Source: DATBLY01 sp963705545
GTDB lineage: Bacteria > Actinomycetota > UBA4738 > HRBIN12
DNA length: 64,000 bases
Assembly: GCA_963705545.1 (NCBI GenBank)
Contig: CAVPJX010000001.1
Span: 496,001-560,000 of the forward strand
Direction of reading: 5' to 3'
Under the pieces are notes generated by a model. That model was not told the DNA's origin. It did not search any database and saw nothing but the letters and a program-made list of their open reading frames with translations. The position numbers were made by a program, and so were the translations under genes. Below, in pieces: positions 17,775 to 26,622 of this stretch (the stretch's first letter is position 1; each line of letters opens with the position of its first letter).

Positions 17775-19469
17775 ATGAACGTCGGATCCCTCACCAGCCA
17801 TCACCGTTCCCAGCTTCACCGATCTCGATCCCTTCGCCCTGTGCGATCCGCATCGGCTCTTTTCCTCGTCGCCGCATGTCTCACGCAGATCCTCCTCACC
17901 GCCCCGTCTGCGTCCGCATACCCCTCGGTCCTCATGCCTTCCAGCGGCGCGTATTTCGGATCATGGGTAGCCCCTCGCAACGGCGAATCCGTCAAGGATG
18001 CCGTCGCGCGCGTGGAGGGACGCATCGGCCGGCAATTCAAGATCGATCACCAGTACTACCGCTGGAACCAAGCGATCCCTCTCCCTCATCAGTCTTGGGA
18101 CGTTCAGACGGGTCGGATCCCGTTCGTCAACTGGGCGGCCGCGACGAGCTCGGGCTCCGTAACGCGTTGGAGCGCGATCGCCAATGGCTCTCAGGATGCC
18201 TGGCTCCGCGAGCGGGCCGATGCGTTCAAGACGTTCGGATCGCCGATATACCTCACGTTCCACCACGAACCGGAAGACGATCTCTCTCGGTTCGGAACCC
18301 CCGCGGAGTACGCGGCGGCGTTCCGACGTATCGTGACCGTGTTCAGGAGTCGCGGAGTCTCGAACGTCGCATTCGTGTGGACCTTGATGTCCTGGACCTT
18401 CGACCCCCGGTCCGGACGGGACGTGTTCAGCTACTACCCGGGAGACTCGTACGTCGACTTCGTCGGGAGCGACGGATACAACTGGTACCCGAAGCGAGCG
18501 AACGCGAAATGGGATTCGTTCCAGGCCGTCTTCCAACCCACGCAAGACTTCTCCGTCGCGCACGGGAAACCGTGGATCGCGGTCGAGTACGGGGTCCAGG
18601 AGGATCCAGCGTGGTCGGGACGCAAAGGTCAATGGTTCCGGGACGCGCTCACCACGGCGAGATCGTGGCCACAACTGAAGGCACTGATCTATTACGACGA
18701 GGTCAAAGAAGGCTATCCATGGGTGACCGATTCGTCGTCGTCGTCCATGAGCGGGTACGCCGAGATGGGGCGTGATCCCTACCTCAACGGCGGGTCTGGC
18801 GGCGGGGGCGGCGGGGGTGGCGGCGGAACGACGACCACCACGCTGAGGAACAGCCTCGATACCGGACCCGACGGGGCGCCGCTCACCGCGGCGGTGCGCG
18901 ATTTCGCCGGAGATCCGTTCGCCAAGGTCACGGTGAGCCCCGGTTCGTCGCTCACGTACGACGACAGCCACGCGCTGGGGCGATTCGCGGCGCGGCACGT
19001 GCTCGGCTCACGAGGCGATGCGACCTATGAGTGGAACGGAACCCGATCGATCTGGTACGGACGGATCAACGTGTGGATGGGGTCGCTCCCGCCCAGCAAC
19101 CTCCGGCTCGTCCGCGGTTCGACGAACAACATCCTTCGCTGCGCGCTCGACATCATGCCCGATGGCACGATCCAGTGGCTGGATCAGTACAACGCACCGA
19201 TCGCCTCGACCACGGCACGGATCGCGACCGGACGGTGGATCAGGCTCGAATGGAAGGTCGATCACACCACGGGTACCGTGACGATCCGGTTGTACAACGA
19301 CTCAGCCTCAGGGACGGCCACCCAGATGATCACGTCGTCCGCAGGACGCGCGATCGGTTCGAGCGCCACCGAGTTCCAGTTCGGACGGTCCGGCTCGCAG
19401 CCGTTCGCCTTCACCTTCTGGACGGACGGGCCTGCCCTTTCGTCGACGAACTATCTCGGAACGACGTAG
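17775..19469 (+). CDS. Secreted GH26-like glycoside hydrolase with Gly-rich linker and ConA-like tail
   Basis: 564 residues. Signal peptide about 1-50 with likely cleavage after SASA. The GH26-like domain parallels the upstream paralog: acid/base Glu165 in FHHEPE and nucleophile Glu271 in AVEYGVQEDP fall at identical residue numbers. The linker is poly-Gly/Thr (about 340-355) instead of Pro-Gln. The C-terminal jelly-roll-like domain is homologous to that of the paralog. GGAGG lies 6 bases before the ATG. The pair looks like a tandem duplication whose linkers have been replaced. Confidence 0.82.
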   Translation: MNVGSLTSHHRSQLHRSRSLRPVRSASALFLVAACLTQILLTAPSASAYPSVLMPSSGAYFGSWVAPRNGESVKDAVARVEGRIGRQFKIDHQYYRWNQAIPLPHQSWDVQTGRIPFVNWAAATSSGSVTRWSAIANGSQDAWLRERADAFKTFGSPIYLTFHHEPEDDLSRFGTPAEYAAAFRRIVTVFRSRGVSNVAFVWTLMSWTFDPRSGRDVFSYYPGDSYVDFVGSDGYNWYPKRANAKWDSFQAVFQPTQDFSVAHGKPWIAVEYGVQEDPAWSGRKGQWFRDALTTARSWPQLKALIYYDEVKEGYPWVTDSSSSSMSGYAEMGRDPYLNGGSGGGGGGGGGGTTTTTLRNSLDTGPDGAPLTAAVRDFAGDPFAKVTVSPGSSLTYDDSHALGRFAARHVLGSRGDATYEWNGTRSIWYGRINVWMGSLPPSNLRLVRGSTNNILRCALDIMPDGTIQWLDQYNAPIASTTARIATGRWIRLEWKVDHTTGTVTIRLYNDSASGTATQMITSSAGRAIGSSATEFQFGRSGSQPFAFTFWTDGPALSSTNYLGTT

Positions 19470-19564
19470 TCTCAGAAAGAGGAGAACCGGCAACCGCTTG
19501 TGATGATCGTCGCAGCGCGGCACCCCGCGCGAGCCGGCGCCCAGCCAGGGGCCACCCGGACGTG

Positions 19565-21562
19565 TCATCCGGCCGTCTGGTCCAGCACCACGTCGTCGAA
19601 GTTGGCGGTGAAGGTCTTGGCGGCGTTGTCCCCGATCTGGATCCGCCCGATCGGGGTGGTGCCGGTGTTCGCGGTCCAGGGGCCGGCGATCTGGGTGCCG
19701 TTCAGGTACAGGGTGGCGCTCCCCGAGGTCCCGACGGTCGTGCAGAGCTCCACGGTGTTCCAGCTCCCGAGCGGGAGCACCGTGGAGGAGGCGAGCGTCG
19801 CGCCCGAGGAGTCGGCGCGGATCCACAGGACCCGGTTCGTCGCCACGTAGGCACGTGCGATCGGACCGTCGGTGGCCGTGCGGAGGCGGAACAGGTCCAC
19901 GGTGGAGCCGATCGAGGCGAGGTTGATCCGGGTGGACAGGCACGCCGAGGGATAGGTGGCCCCGAGGGTCCGCCAGGCCCAGGCCGGAGCCCCGCTCGCC
20001 TGGGCCCGGGCGCTCGGCGCCGACGGGTTGCCGGTCGCGTTGTCCACCGTCATCCCCGCCACGCCCGTCCAGTTCGCGAAGCCCTGAGCGAAGCCGTCGG
20101 CGAAGATCGCGGCCGGGCCCGACTGCACCGTGATCGGATCGGAGGCCGGGCTCCGGGCAGAGGTGTTCTGCCCGTCGCTCGCCGTGACCTCGTAGGTGTG
20201 GGTGCTCCCCGGCGCGAGGCTCGTGTCGGTGAACGAGACCGTCGTCGTGGAGGAGCTCGTCACGGTCCCGACCGCGTTCGTGCCGCCATCCCGGTAGACC
20301 CGGTACGTGATGGACGTGGCCACATCATCGTCCGAAGCCCCCCAGGACACGTTGATCGTGGTGGAGGTGTTGCTCACCCCGGAGGGCTTGCCTGGGACCG
20401 AGGGGGCGGTGGTGTCGGAGGCATCCACGAAGTCCACGAGCCGGATCCGGTTGTTGCCCGTGTCGGCGATCACCAGATCGCCGTCATCCCGGATGTTCAC
20501 CCCTCTCGGATCGGTGAGTCGTGCCGAGGCAGCGGCACCCGCGTCGCCCGAGAACCCCGGTGACCCCGTCCCCGCGATCGTGGCGATAAGCCCGGACGAT
20601 GGATAGACGACACGCACGCGATTGTTGCCGCTGTCGGCGATGAACACATTGCCCTCGTCGTCCACGACTACCCCTCGCGGATAGTAGAGTCGCGCCGACG
20701 TGGCCGGGATCCCATCCCCGTTGTACCCGGCCACACCGGTGCCCGCGATCGTCCGGATCATCCCGTTCAGATCGACCCTCCTGATCCGGTTGTTAAGTCG
20801 ATCCGCGATGAGCAGGTTCCCGAGGGGGTCGAACGCGATCCTCTGGTTCGCGTTCAACCTGGCGTTCACCGCCGGCCCTCCATCACCCCCGTAGCCCGCC
20901 ACACCGGTGCCAGCAACGGTCGTGATGATGCCGCTGCCATCGACCTTCCGGATCCGATTGTTGCCGCCATCCGAGATGTACAACTCACCGTTCCGAAGGG
21001 CCACGGACTTCGGATTCTGGAGCCGCGCGTTCGTTGCCCGGATCCCGTCACCGTTGTATCCGGCCACCCCGGTCCCGGCGATGGTTCGGATGATCCCGGA
21101 TGTGTCCACCATGCGGATCCGGTGGTTCGCCGAATCCGCGATGTACACGTTCCCGGCGTCATCGACGATCACATCGTGTGGACCCTGCAGTCGAGCCGAG
21201 GTGGCTGGGCCGTTGTCTCCGCTGTATCCGCCCACGCCGGTGCCCGCGACGGTCGTGATGATCCCCGCTGGCGAGATACGTCGGATCCGATTGTTGTCGT
21301 AGTCAGCGACATACAGGCTACCGTCGGGGCCGTACGAGGAATCTCGTGGGGCTCGGAACTGAGCAGCGAGGGCCGAGCCGCCGTCACCGCCCCCTCCGGG
21401 GGTACCGGTTCCTGCGATCGTCCTGATCGTGCCCTGTCCTGACGGGGCGGCCATCGCCTCCTCCGGCGAGCACCAGATCAGACCGATCGCGACGACGAGA
21501 GACGCGACCGCGCTCGCCGATAGTGCCGTCGACGAGCGCCTATCAGACAGCTGCAGCTTCAC
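19565..21562 (-). CDS. Secreted NHL-repeat protein with FN3 and LamG-like cassette
   Basis: 665 residues. Signal peptide about 1-38 (cleavage near AMAA). Six NHL-type repeats (about 45-380), each with the TIAGTG...GDGxxAxxARL...NRIRxVD pattern, should form a six-bladed propeller. A fibronectin type III domain follows (about 388-478), then a concanavalin/LamG-like domain (about 480-665) ending in LDQTAG. The last 840 coding bases are cassette copy R1. NHL propellers bind proteins or glycans; no catalytic residue is evident. It is the last gene of the long minus-strand run from 36747. Confidence 0.86.
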   Translation of the reverse strand: MKLQLSDRRSSTALSASAVASLVVAIGLIWCSPEEAMAAPSGQGTIRTIAGTGTPGGGGDGGSALAAQFRAPRDSSYGPDGSLYVADYDNNRIRRISPAGIITTVAGTGVGGYSGDNGPATSARLQGPHDVIVDDAGNVYIADSANHRIRMVDTSGIIRTIAGTGVAGYNGDGIRATNARLQNPKSVALRNGELYISDGGNNRIRKVDGSGIITTVAGTGVAGYGGDGGPAVNARLNANQRIAFDPLGNLLIADRLNNRIRRVDLNGMIRTIAGTGVAGYNGDGIPATSARLYYPRGVVVDDEGNVFIADSGNNRVRVVYPSSGLIATIAGTGSPGFSGDAGAAASARLTDPRGVNIRDDGDLVIADTGNNRIRLVDFVDASDTTAPSVPGKPSGVSNTSTTINVSWGASDDDVATSITYRVYRDGGTNAVGTVTSSSTTTVSFTDTSLAPGSTHTYEVTASDGQNTSARSPASDPITVQSGPAAIFADGFAQGFANWTGVAGMTVDNATGNPSAPSARAQASGAPAWAWRTLGATYPSACLSTRINLASIGSTVDLFRLRTATDGPIARAYVATNRVLWIRADSSGATLASSTVLPLGSWNTVELCTTVGTSGSATLYLNGTQIAGPWTANTGTTPIGRIQIGDNAAKTFTANFDDVVLDQTAG
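19577..20416 (-). repeat. FN3-LamG cassette copy R1
   Basis: 840 bp encoding FN3 plus LamG-like modules. By eye it aligns without gaps to R2 (offset 2080), R3 (offset 2941) and R4 (offset 5175). Identity with R4 extends a further 9 bases to 19568, giving the shared C-terminus DQTAG. Confidence 0.95.
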
Positions 21563-21644
21563 GGGATCTCCGACGGGTCACGGGACAGACGCTGCAGACT
21601 ACTGCGCGATGCGACGCCGCGCGAGCCCGCGACACGACACATAC

Positions 21645-24600
21645 TCAACTCGGACCCTGGTCCAGCACCACGTCGTCGAAGTTGGCGGTGAAGGTCTTGG
21701 CGGCGTTGTCCCCGATCTGGATCCGCCCGATCGGGGTGGTGCCGGTGTTCGCGGTCCAGGGGCCGGCGATCTGGGTGCCGTTCAGGTACAGGGTGGCGCT
21801 CCCCGAGGTCCCGACGGTCGTGCAGAGCTCCACGGTGTTCCAGCTCCCGAGCGGGAGCACCGTGGAGGAGGCGAGCGTCGCGCCCGAGGAGTCGGCGCGG
21901 ATCCACAGGACCCGGTTCGTCGCCACGTAGGCACGTGCGATCGGACCGTCGGTGGCCGTGCGGAGGCGGAACAGGTCCACGGTGGAGCCGATCGAGGCGA
22001 GGTTGATCCGGGTGGACAGGCACGCCGAGGGATAGGTGGCCCCGAGGGTCCGCCAGGCCCAGGCCGGAGCCCCGCTCGCCTGGGCCCGGGCGCTCGGCGC
22101 CGACGGGTTGCCGGTCGCGTTGTCCACCGTCATCCCCGCCACGCCCGTCCAGTTCGCGAAGCCCTGAGCGAAGCCGTCGGCGAAGATCGCGGCCGGGCCC
22201 GACTGCACCGTGATCGGATCGGAGGCCGGGCTCCGGGCAGAGGTGTTCTGCCCGTCGCTCGCCGTGACCTCGTAGGTGTGGGTGCTCCCCGGCGCGAGGC
22301 TCGTGTCGGTGAACGAGACCGTCGTCGTGGAGGAGCTCGTCACGGTCCCGACCGCGTTCGTGCCGCCATCCCGGTAGACCCGGTACGTGATGGACGTGGC
22401 CACATCATCGTCCGAAGCCCCCCAGGACACGTTGATCGTGGTGGAGGTGTTGCTCACCCCGGAGGGCTTGCCTGGGACCGAGGGGGCGGAGGTGTCTGGG
22501 GGCTGCGTCGACGGACCCTGGTCCAGCACCACGTCGTCGAAGTTGGCGGTGAAGGTCTTGGCGGCGTTGTCCCCGATCTGGATCCGCCCGATCGGGGTGG
22601 TGCCGGTGTTCGCGGTCCAGGGGCCGGCGATCTGGGTGCCGTTCAGGTACAGGGTGGCGCTCCCCGAGGTCCCGACGGTCGTGCAGAGCTCCACGGTGTT
22701 CCAGCTCCCGAGCGGGAGCACCGTGGAGGAGGCGAGCGTCGCGCCCGAGGAGTCGGCGCGGATCCACAGGACCCGGTTCGTCGCCACGTAGGCACGTGCG
22801 ATCGGACCGTCGGTGGCCGTGCGGAGGCGGAACAGGTCCACGGTGGAGCCGATCGAGGCGAGGTTGATCCGGGTGGACAGGCACGCCGAGGGATAGGTGG
22901 CCCCGAGGGTCCGCCAGGCCCAGGCCGGAGCCCCGCTCGCCTGGGCCCGGGCGCTCGGCGCCGACGGGTTGCCGGTCGCGTTGTCCACCGTCATCCCCGC
23001 CACGCCCGTCCAGTTCGCGAAGCCCTGAGCGAAGCCGTCGGCGAAGATCGCGGCCGGGCCCGACTGCACCGTGATCGGATCGGAGGCCGGGCTCCGGGCA
23101 GAGGTGTTCTGCCCGTCGCTCGCCGTGACCTCGTAGGTGTGGGTGCTCCCCGGCGCGAGGCTCGTGTCGGTGAACGAGACCGTCGTCGTGGAGGAGCTCG
23201 TCACGGTCCCGACCGCGTTCGTGCCGCCATCCCGGTAGACCCGGTACGTGATGGACGTGGCCACATCATCGTCCGAAGCCCCCCAGGACACGTTGATCGT
23301 GGTGGAGGTGTTGCTCACCCCGGAGGGCTTGCCTGGGACCGAGGGGGCGGTGGTGTCTCCCCCGGCCGCGCCGCACGACACCGTCCCGACACCGGGACCT
23401 TGAGCCGTCGTGACGACCGACCCGTTCTGATCGCGGAACTGCCAATCGAGCCGGTTGGCTGATCCGACCCCGCCACCCACGGCGGTCAGGTACAACGCGC
23501 CCGGGGTCTTGAGAGCCTGCCAGGTGCCACGCGGATCCGTGTTGACGGTCGACGTCAGGTTGTGGCCCCCCGCTCCCGACAGGAGCTCGACCATGTGGGA
23601 GTCAGCCTGGCCAGCCTGAAGGCTCGCGTTGAGCGGCGCGTAGGCCTCCATGTTGTGGATGTGACCGCTCAGGACGAGATCGCCGCCCCCGTTCGCGAGC
23701 AGCGCCCAGATGGGTCGCATGTCGGTGTTGTCTGGCTCCACGCTGCCCAGGACGGCTCGGTGCCAGTACGCGACCACGCATGGATAGGTGTTCGCACCGA
23801 GGACGCTCTGCACGAACTGGTACTGGGCGGATCCCACGCCGCACCCGCCCACGTACGTGCACTCGCTGTTGAGGTCTAGGAACCGGACCCCACCGAACAC
23901 GAACGTCTCGTAGTCCGGCCGACCGTGCCAATAGTTGCGCCAGGCCGGCAGGTTGAACGCCTCGTGATTGCCGAGCGTGGGCCGCGTGAAGGGTGCCAAC
24001 CGACCCCAGGCCCGGCCCCCGCCAGGCTCCCACGCCGGGCGACCGTAGTTGTAGTCCAACTCGGCAGGGGTCCCGCGTTCATAGAGATCGCCGAGGTAGA
24101 GCAGGATCGCGGCCTCTGAGTCGAGGACAGATGTCGCGACGGCATCCGACCGCGTCCTGCCATCACCGCTGTCCCCCACCGCCGCGATCACCGGATCGCC
24201 CGTGTATCCGCGAGGCTGGAAGAGGGACAGCCAGTTCGACGGATTCTGGGGCACCGACGTCGTGTTCCCGTTCTGAAGCGTCAGCTGGATCGAGACAGGA
24301 GCCCCGGCGTTGCCATCCGCATCCTTCACCCGCACGTTCAGGAACTGCGTGACATCCAGGTACTGGTCGGTTCGCCAGACGAAACCGAACGGTGGCTCGT
24401 AGTCGCTCAACAGCTGGTTCGTGCTGGTGCTCGAGGACCCCCAGGCGAAGTTCATCTCGAAGATGCTCGCCGGATTGCCAGCCACGACCGACACCCCGAT
24501 GCTGCGGTCACCCATCAGGACGCCGTCCGGCGCGGTCACGCAGATCTGGAACCCCATCGATGAGCCGCAGTTCTGGACGGCCTGTCCGGCCACAGGCGAC

Positions 24601-24695
24601 ACGAGCACGAAGAGTCCCGACGACAGGCCGATGAGCGCGGCGACCAGGCCACGTGGGAACCTGGACGACGGTCGTCGAACCGCGCGATGTCCCAC
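21645..24695 (-). CDS. Secreted calcineurin-like metallophosphoesterase with two FN3-LamG cassettes
   Basis: 1016 residues from GTG 24695, chosen because it directly precedes a signal peptide (about 1-38) and follows a GGGGGAG site. After an Ig-like region (about 40-150), the phosphoesterase domain (about 165-400) shows the metal ligands in order: D175 (VGDSGDG), D203 (GDLY), N243/H244 (GNHE), H312 (YWHRAV), H345 and H347 (GHIH). Two back-to-back FN3-LamG cassettes (R3 then R2) fill the second half. The frame stays open into the downstream end of cassette R4, but that extension is antisense-like noise. The substrate is unknown; secreted members act as phosphatases, nucleotidases or phosphodiesterases. 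Confidence 0.86.
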   Translation of the reverse strand: MGHRAVRRPSSRFPRGLVAALIGLSSGLFVLVSPVAGQAVQNCGSSMGFQICVTAPDGVLMGDRSIGVSVVAGNPASIFEMNFAWGSSSTSTNQLLSDYEPPFGFVWRTDQYLDVTQFLNVRVKDADGNAGAPVSIQLTLQNGNTTSVPQNPSNWLSLFQPRGYTGDPVIAAVGDSGDGRTRSDAVATSVLDSEAAILLYLGDLYERGTPAELDYNYGRPAWEPGGGRAWGRLAPFTRPTLGNHEAFNLPAWRNYWHGRPDYETFVFGGVRFLDLNSECTYVGGCGVGSAQYQFVQSVLGANTYPCVVAYWHRAVLGSVEPDNTDMRPIWALLANGGGDLVLSGHIHNMEAYAPLNASLQAGQADSHMVELLSGAGGHNLTSTVNTDPRGTWQALKTPGALYLTAVGGGVGSANRLDWQFRDQNGSVVTTAQGPGVGTVSCGAAGGDTTAPSVPGKPSGVSNTSTTINVSWGASDDDVATSITYRVYRDGGTNAVGTVTSSSTTTVSFTDTSLAPGSTHTYEVTASDGQNTSARSPASDPITVQSGPAAIFADGFAQGFANWTGVAGMTVDNATGNPSAPSARAQASGAPAWAWRTLGATYPSACLSTRINLASIGSTVDLFRLRTATDGPIARAYVATNRVLWIRADSSGATLASSTVLPLGSWNTVELCTTVGTSGSATLYLNGTQIAGPWTANTGTTPIGRIQIGDNAAKTFTANFDDVVLDQGPSTQPPDTSAPSVPGKPSGVSNTSTTINVSWGASDDDVATSITYRVYRDGGTNAVGTVTSSSTTTVSFTDTSLAPGSTHTYEVTASDGQNTSARSPASDPITVQSGPAAIFADGFAQGFANWTGVAGMTVDNATGNPSAPSARAQASGAPAWAWRTLGATYPSACLSTRINLASIGSTVDLFRLRTATDGPIARAYVATNRVLWIRADSSGATLASSTVLPLGSWNTVELCTTVGTSGSATLYLNGTQIAGPWTANTGTTPIGRIQIGDNAAKTFTANFDDVVLDQGPS
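21657..22496 (-). repeat. FN3-LamG cassette copy R2
   Basis: Second cassette of the metallophosphoesterase, same 840-bp unit as R1. R2 and R3 share the end encoding DQGPS, unlike R1 and R4. Only 21 bases separate R2 from R3, so these two form a tandem duplication with an 861-bp period. Confidence 0.95.
22518..23357 (-). repeat. FN3-LamG cassette copy R3
   Basis: First cassette of the metallophosphoesterase. At the FN3-proximal edge it shares a GCGGTGGTGTC variant with R1, while R2 and R4 read GCGGAGGTGTC, a mosaic pattern. Confidence 0.95.
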
Positions 24696-24739
24696 CGCAG
24701 CTGATCTCCCCCTGTGCGTCCCGGCGAGCTGATGGACCT

Positions 24740-26614
24740 CTATCCGGCCGTCTGGTCCAGCACCACGTCGTCGAAGTTGGCGGTGAAGGTCTTGGCGGCG
24801 TTGTCCCCGATCTGGATCCGCCCGATCGGGGTGGTGCCGGTGTTCGCGGTCCAGGGGCCGGCGATCTGGGTGCCGTTCAGGTACAGGGTGGCGCTCCCCG
24901 AGGTCCCGACGGTCGTGCAGAGCTCCACGGTGTTCCAGCTCCCGAGCGGGAGCACCGTGGAGGAGGCGAGCTGGGAGCCCGAGGAGTCGGCGCGGATCCA
25001 CAGGACCCGGTTCGTCGCCACGTAGGCACGTGCGATCGGACCGTCGGTGGCCGTGCGGAGGCGGAACAGGTCCACGGTGGAGCCGATCGAGGCGAGGTTG
25101 ATCCGGGTGGACAGGCACGCCGAGGGATAGGTGGCCCCGAGGGTCCGCCAGGCCCAGGCCGGAGCCCCGCTCGCCTGGGCCCGGGCGCTCGGCGCCGACG
25201 GGTTGCCGGTCGCGTTGTCCACCGTCATCCCCGCCACGCCCGTCCAGTTCGCGAAGCCCTGAGCGAAGCCGTCGGCGAAGATCGCGGCCGGGCCCGACTG
25301 CACCGTGATCGGATCGGAGGCCGGGCTCCGGGCAGAGGTGTTCTGCCCGTCGCTCGCCGTGACCTCGTAGGTGTGGGTGCTCCCCGGCGCGAGGCTCGTG
25401 TCGGTGAACGAGACCGTCGTCGTGGAGGAGCTCGTCACGGTCCCGACCGCGTTCGTGCCGCCATCCCGGTAGACCCGGTACGTGATGGACGTGGCCACAT
25501 CATCGTCCGAAGCCCCCCAGGACACGTTGATCGTGGTGGAGGTGTTGCTCACCCCGGAGGGCTTGCCTGGGACCGAGGGGGCGGAGGTGTCTCCGCCGCT
25601 TGGCAACCGGCCGTAGAAGGCGTCGGTAGCGAACGCGCGGAAGGCATCCAAGGAGCTCTGGCTCGTGTCGATCCACCACCGACAGTTCGGGTAGTTGCCG
25701 AGCGTGGTGTTGTAGTAGACGATCGCGGTGAACTGTTCCCACCCTGGCTGCTTGAACAGTTGCTGCGCGGCGTTGAACCAGGCCGCTTTCCGACCCGGAA
25801 CCGCGGGATCCTCGTAGCTCCCGAACTCCATGAGCATGAGCTCCTCGTCGGGATGCGCCTGTCCGAATCGACGGAGCGGGTCGATGACCTGTTGGAGCGA
25901 CCACCACGGATTGTCGATCCCGGGGCGGCAGTTGTACCAGTTGTATGCGTCGCCCGCGATCGCATCGACGTAGGCATCTCCCGGATACCACAGCTCCGCC
26001 CGCCGGCCGTCGGTGCGCCAGAACGCGTAGTCGGTCGCCGTCCAAACGTACTTCGCGTTCGTGACCCCTTGGTCGCGGAAGACCGTGATCACCCGCCGCC
26101 ATGCGGCGATGAAGTCTGACGCCGATCCGTTGCTGTTGTTCGACGTTGCCTCCGGCTCATGATGGAAGATGAACCAGACGGGACCCCCGAAGTTCCGCAC
26201 CCGGGTCGCCCAGCTGACGACGTTGTTGTAGAGCTGACTCCCGGGCTGCGCGTTCGCGATATCGATCCACCTCGGTCGGGTGCCGTTGGCTCGCAGCGCC
26301 TTCACGGAGAGGGCGATGATGTGGCCGGAGTCACGGAGCCAGTTCTCGTACGACGTCGGGAACGCGGAATCCCAAAGCAGATAGTCACGGACGACGGCGA
26401 GGGGACGCCCCAAGGTCGACTCGAGGGCCTGGGTGGCCTGTTGAGGTGATTGGCCGGACCGGGCCCCCGGGAACGCCCCGAAATAGAGGGGAGCCTCCGC
26501 CTTCGCGGTGCCAGCCTGCCTCAACGCCATCCCGGTGGTGATCACCGCCAGCGCAGAAACGAGCACGATGGCCTTCGTCACCGGGCCGGTGGCCATCCGT
26601 CGTGGGGAAGTCAT
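24740..26614 (-). CDS. Secreted GH26-like glycoside hydrolase with FN3-LamG cassette
   Basis: 624 residues. Signal peptide about 1-40. The catalytic domain (about 43-335) has Glu153 in FHHEPE as acid/base and Glu263 in MEFGSYEDP as nucleophile. It is clearly related to, but more diverged than, the two hydrolases at 15465 and 17775. FN3 begins near 343 and the LamG-like module near 436; both lie in cassette R4. AGGAG lies 7 bases before the ATG, and the gene starts 8 bases after the upstream propeller gene, so the two are co-translated. Confidence 0.84.
   Translation of the reverse strand: MTSPRRMATGPVTKAIVLVSALAVITTGMALRQAGTAKAEAPLYFGAFPGARSGQSPQQATQALESTLGRPLAVVRDYLLWDSAFPTSYENWLRDSGHIIALSVKALRANGTRPRWIDIANAQPGSQLYNNVVSWATRVRNFGGPVWFIFHHEPEATSNNSNGSASDFIAAWRRVITVFRDQGVTNAKYVWTATDYAFWRTDGRRAELWYPGDAYVDAIAGDAYNWYNCRPGIDNPWWSLQQVIDPLRRFGQAHPDEELMLMEFGSYEDPAVPGRKAAWFNAAQQLFKQPGWEQFTAIVYYNTTLGNYPNCRWWIDTSQSSLDAFRAFATDAFYGRLPSGGDTSAPSVPGKPSGVSNTSTTINVSWGASDDDVATSITYRVYRDGGTNAVGTVTSSSTTTVSFTDTSLAPGSTHTYEVTASDGQNTSARSPASDPITVQSGPAAIFADGFAQGFANWTGVAGMTVDNATGNPSAPSARAQASGAPAWAWRTLGATYPSACLSTRINLASIGSTVDLFRLRTATDGPIARAYVATNRVLWIRADSSGSQLASSTVLPLGSWNTVELCTTVGTSGSATLYLNGTQIAGPWTANTGTTPIGRIQIGDNAAKTFTANFDDVVLDQTAG
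24752..25591 (-). repeat. FN3-LamG cassette copy R4
   Basis: Same 840-bp unit. The one clear internal difference is near 24970, where the sequence encodes SGSQLASS instead of SGATLASS in R1-R3. Confidence 0.95.
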
Positions 26615-26622
26615 CGTGTCTC

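Noticed and set aside
21429..23462. Long plus-strand ORF (677 codons) across cassettes R2 and R3, with similar ones at 19031-20563 and 24653-26119
   Set aside because: It is the complementary strand of the FN3-LamG cassettes. The repeated protein is rich in Arg/Gly/Val low-complexity sequence and simply reflects the GC-rich codon bias of the real minus-strand genes.
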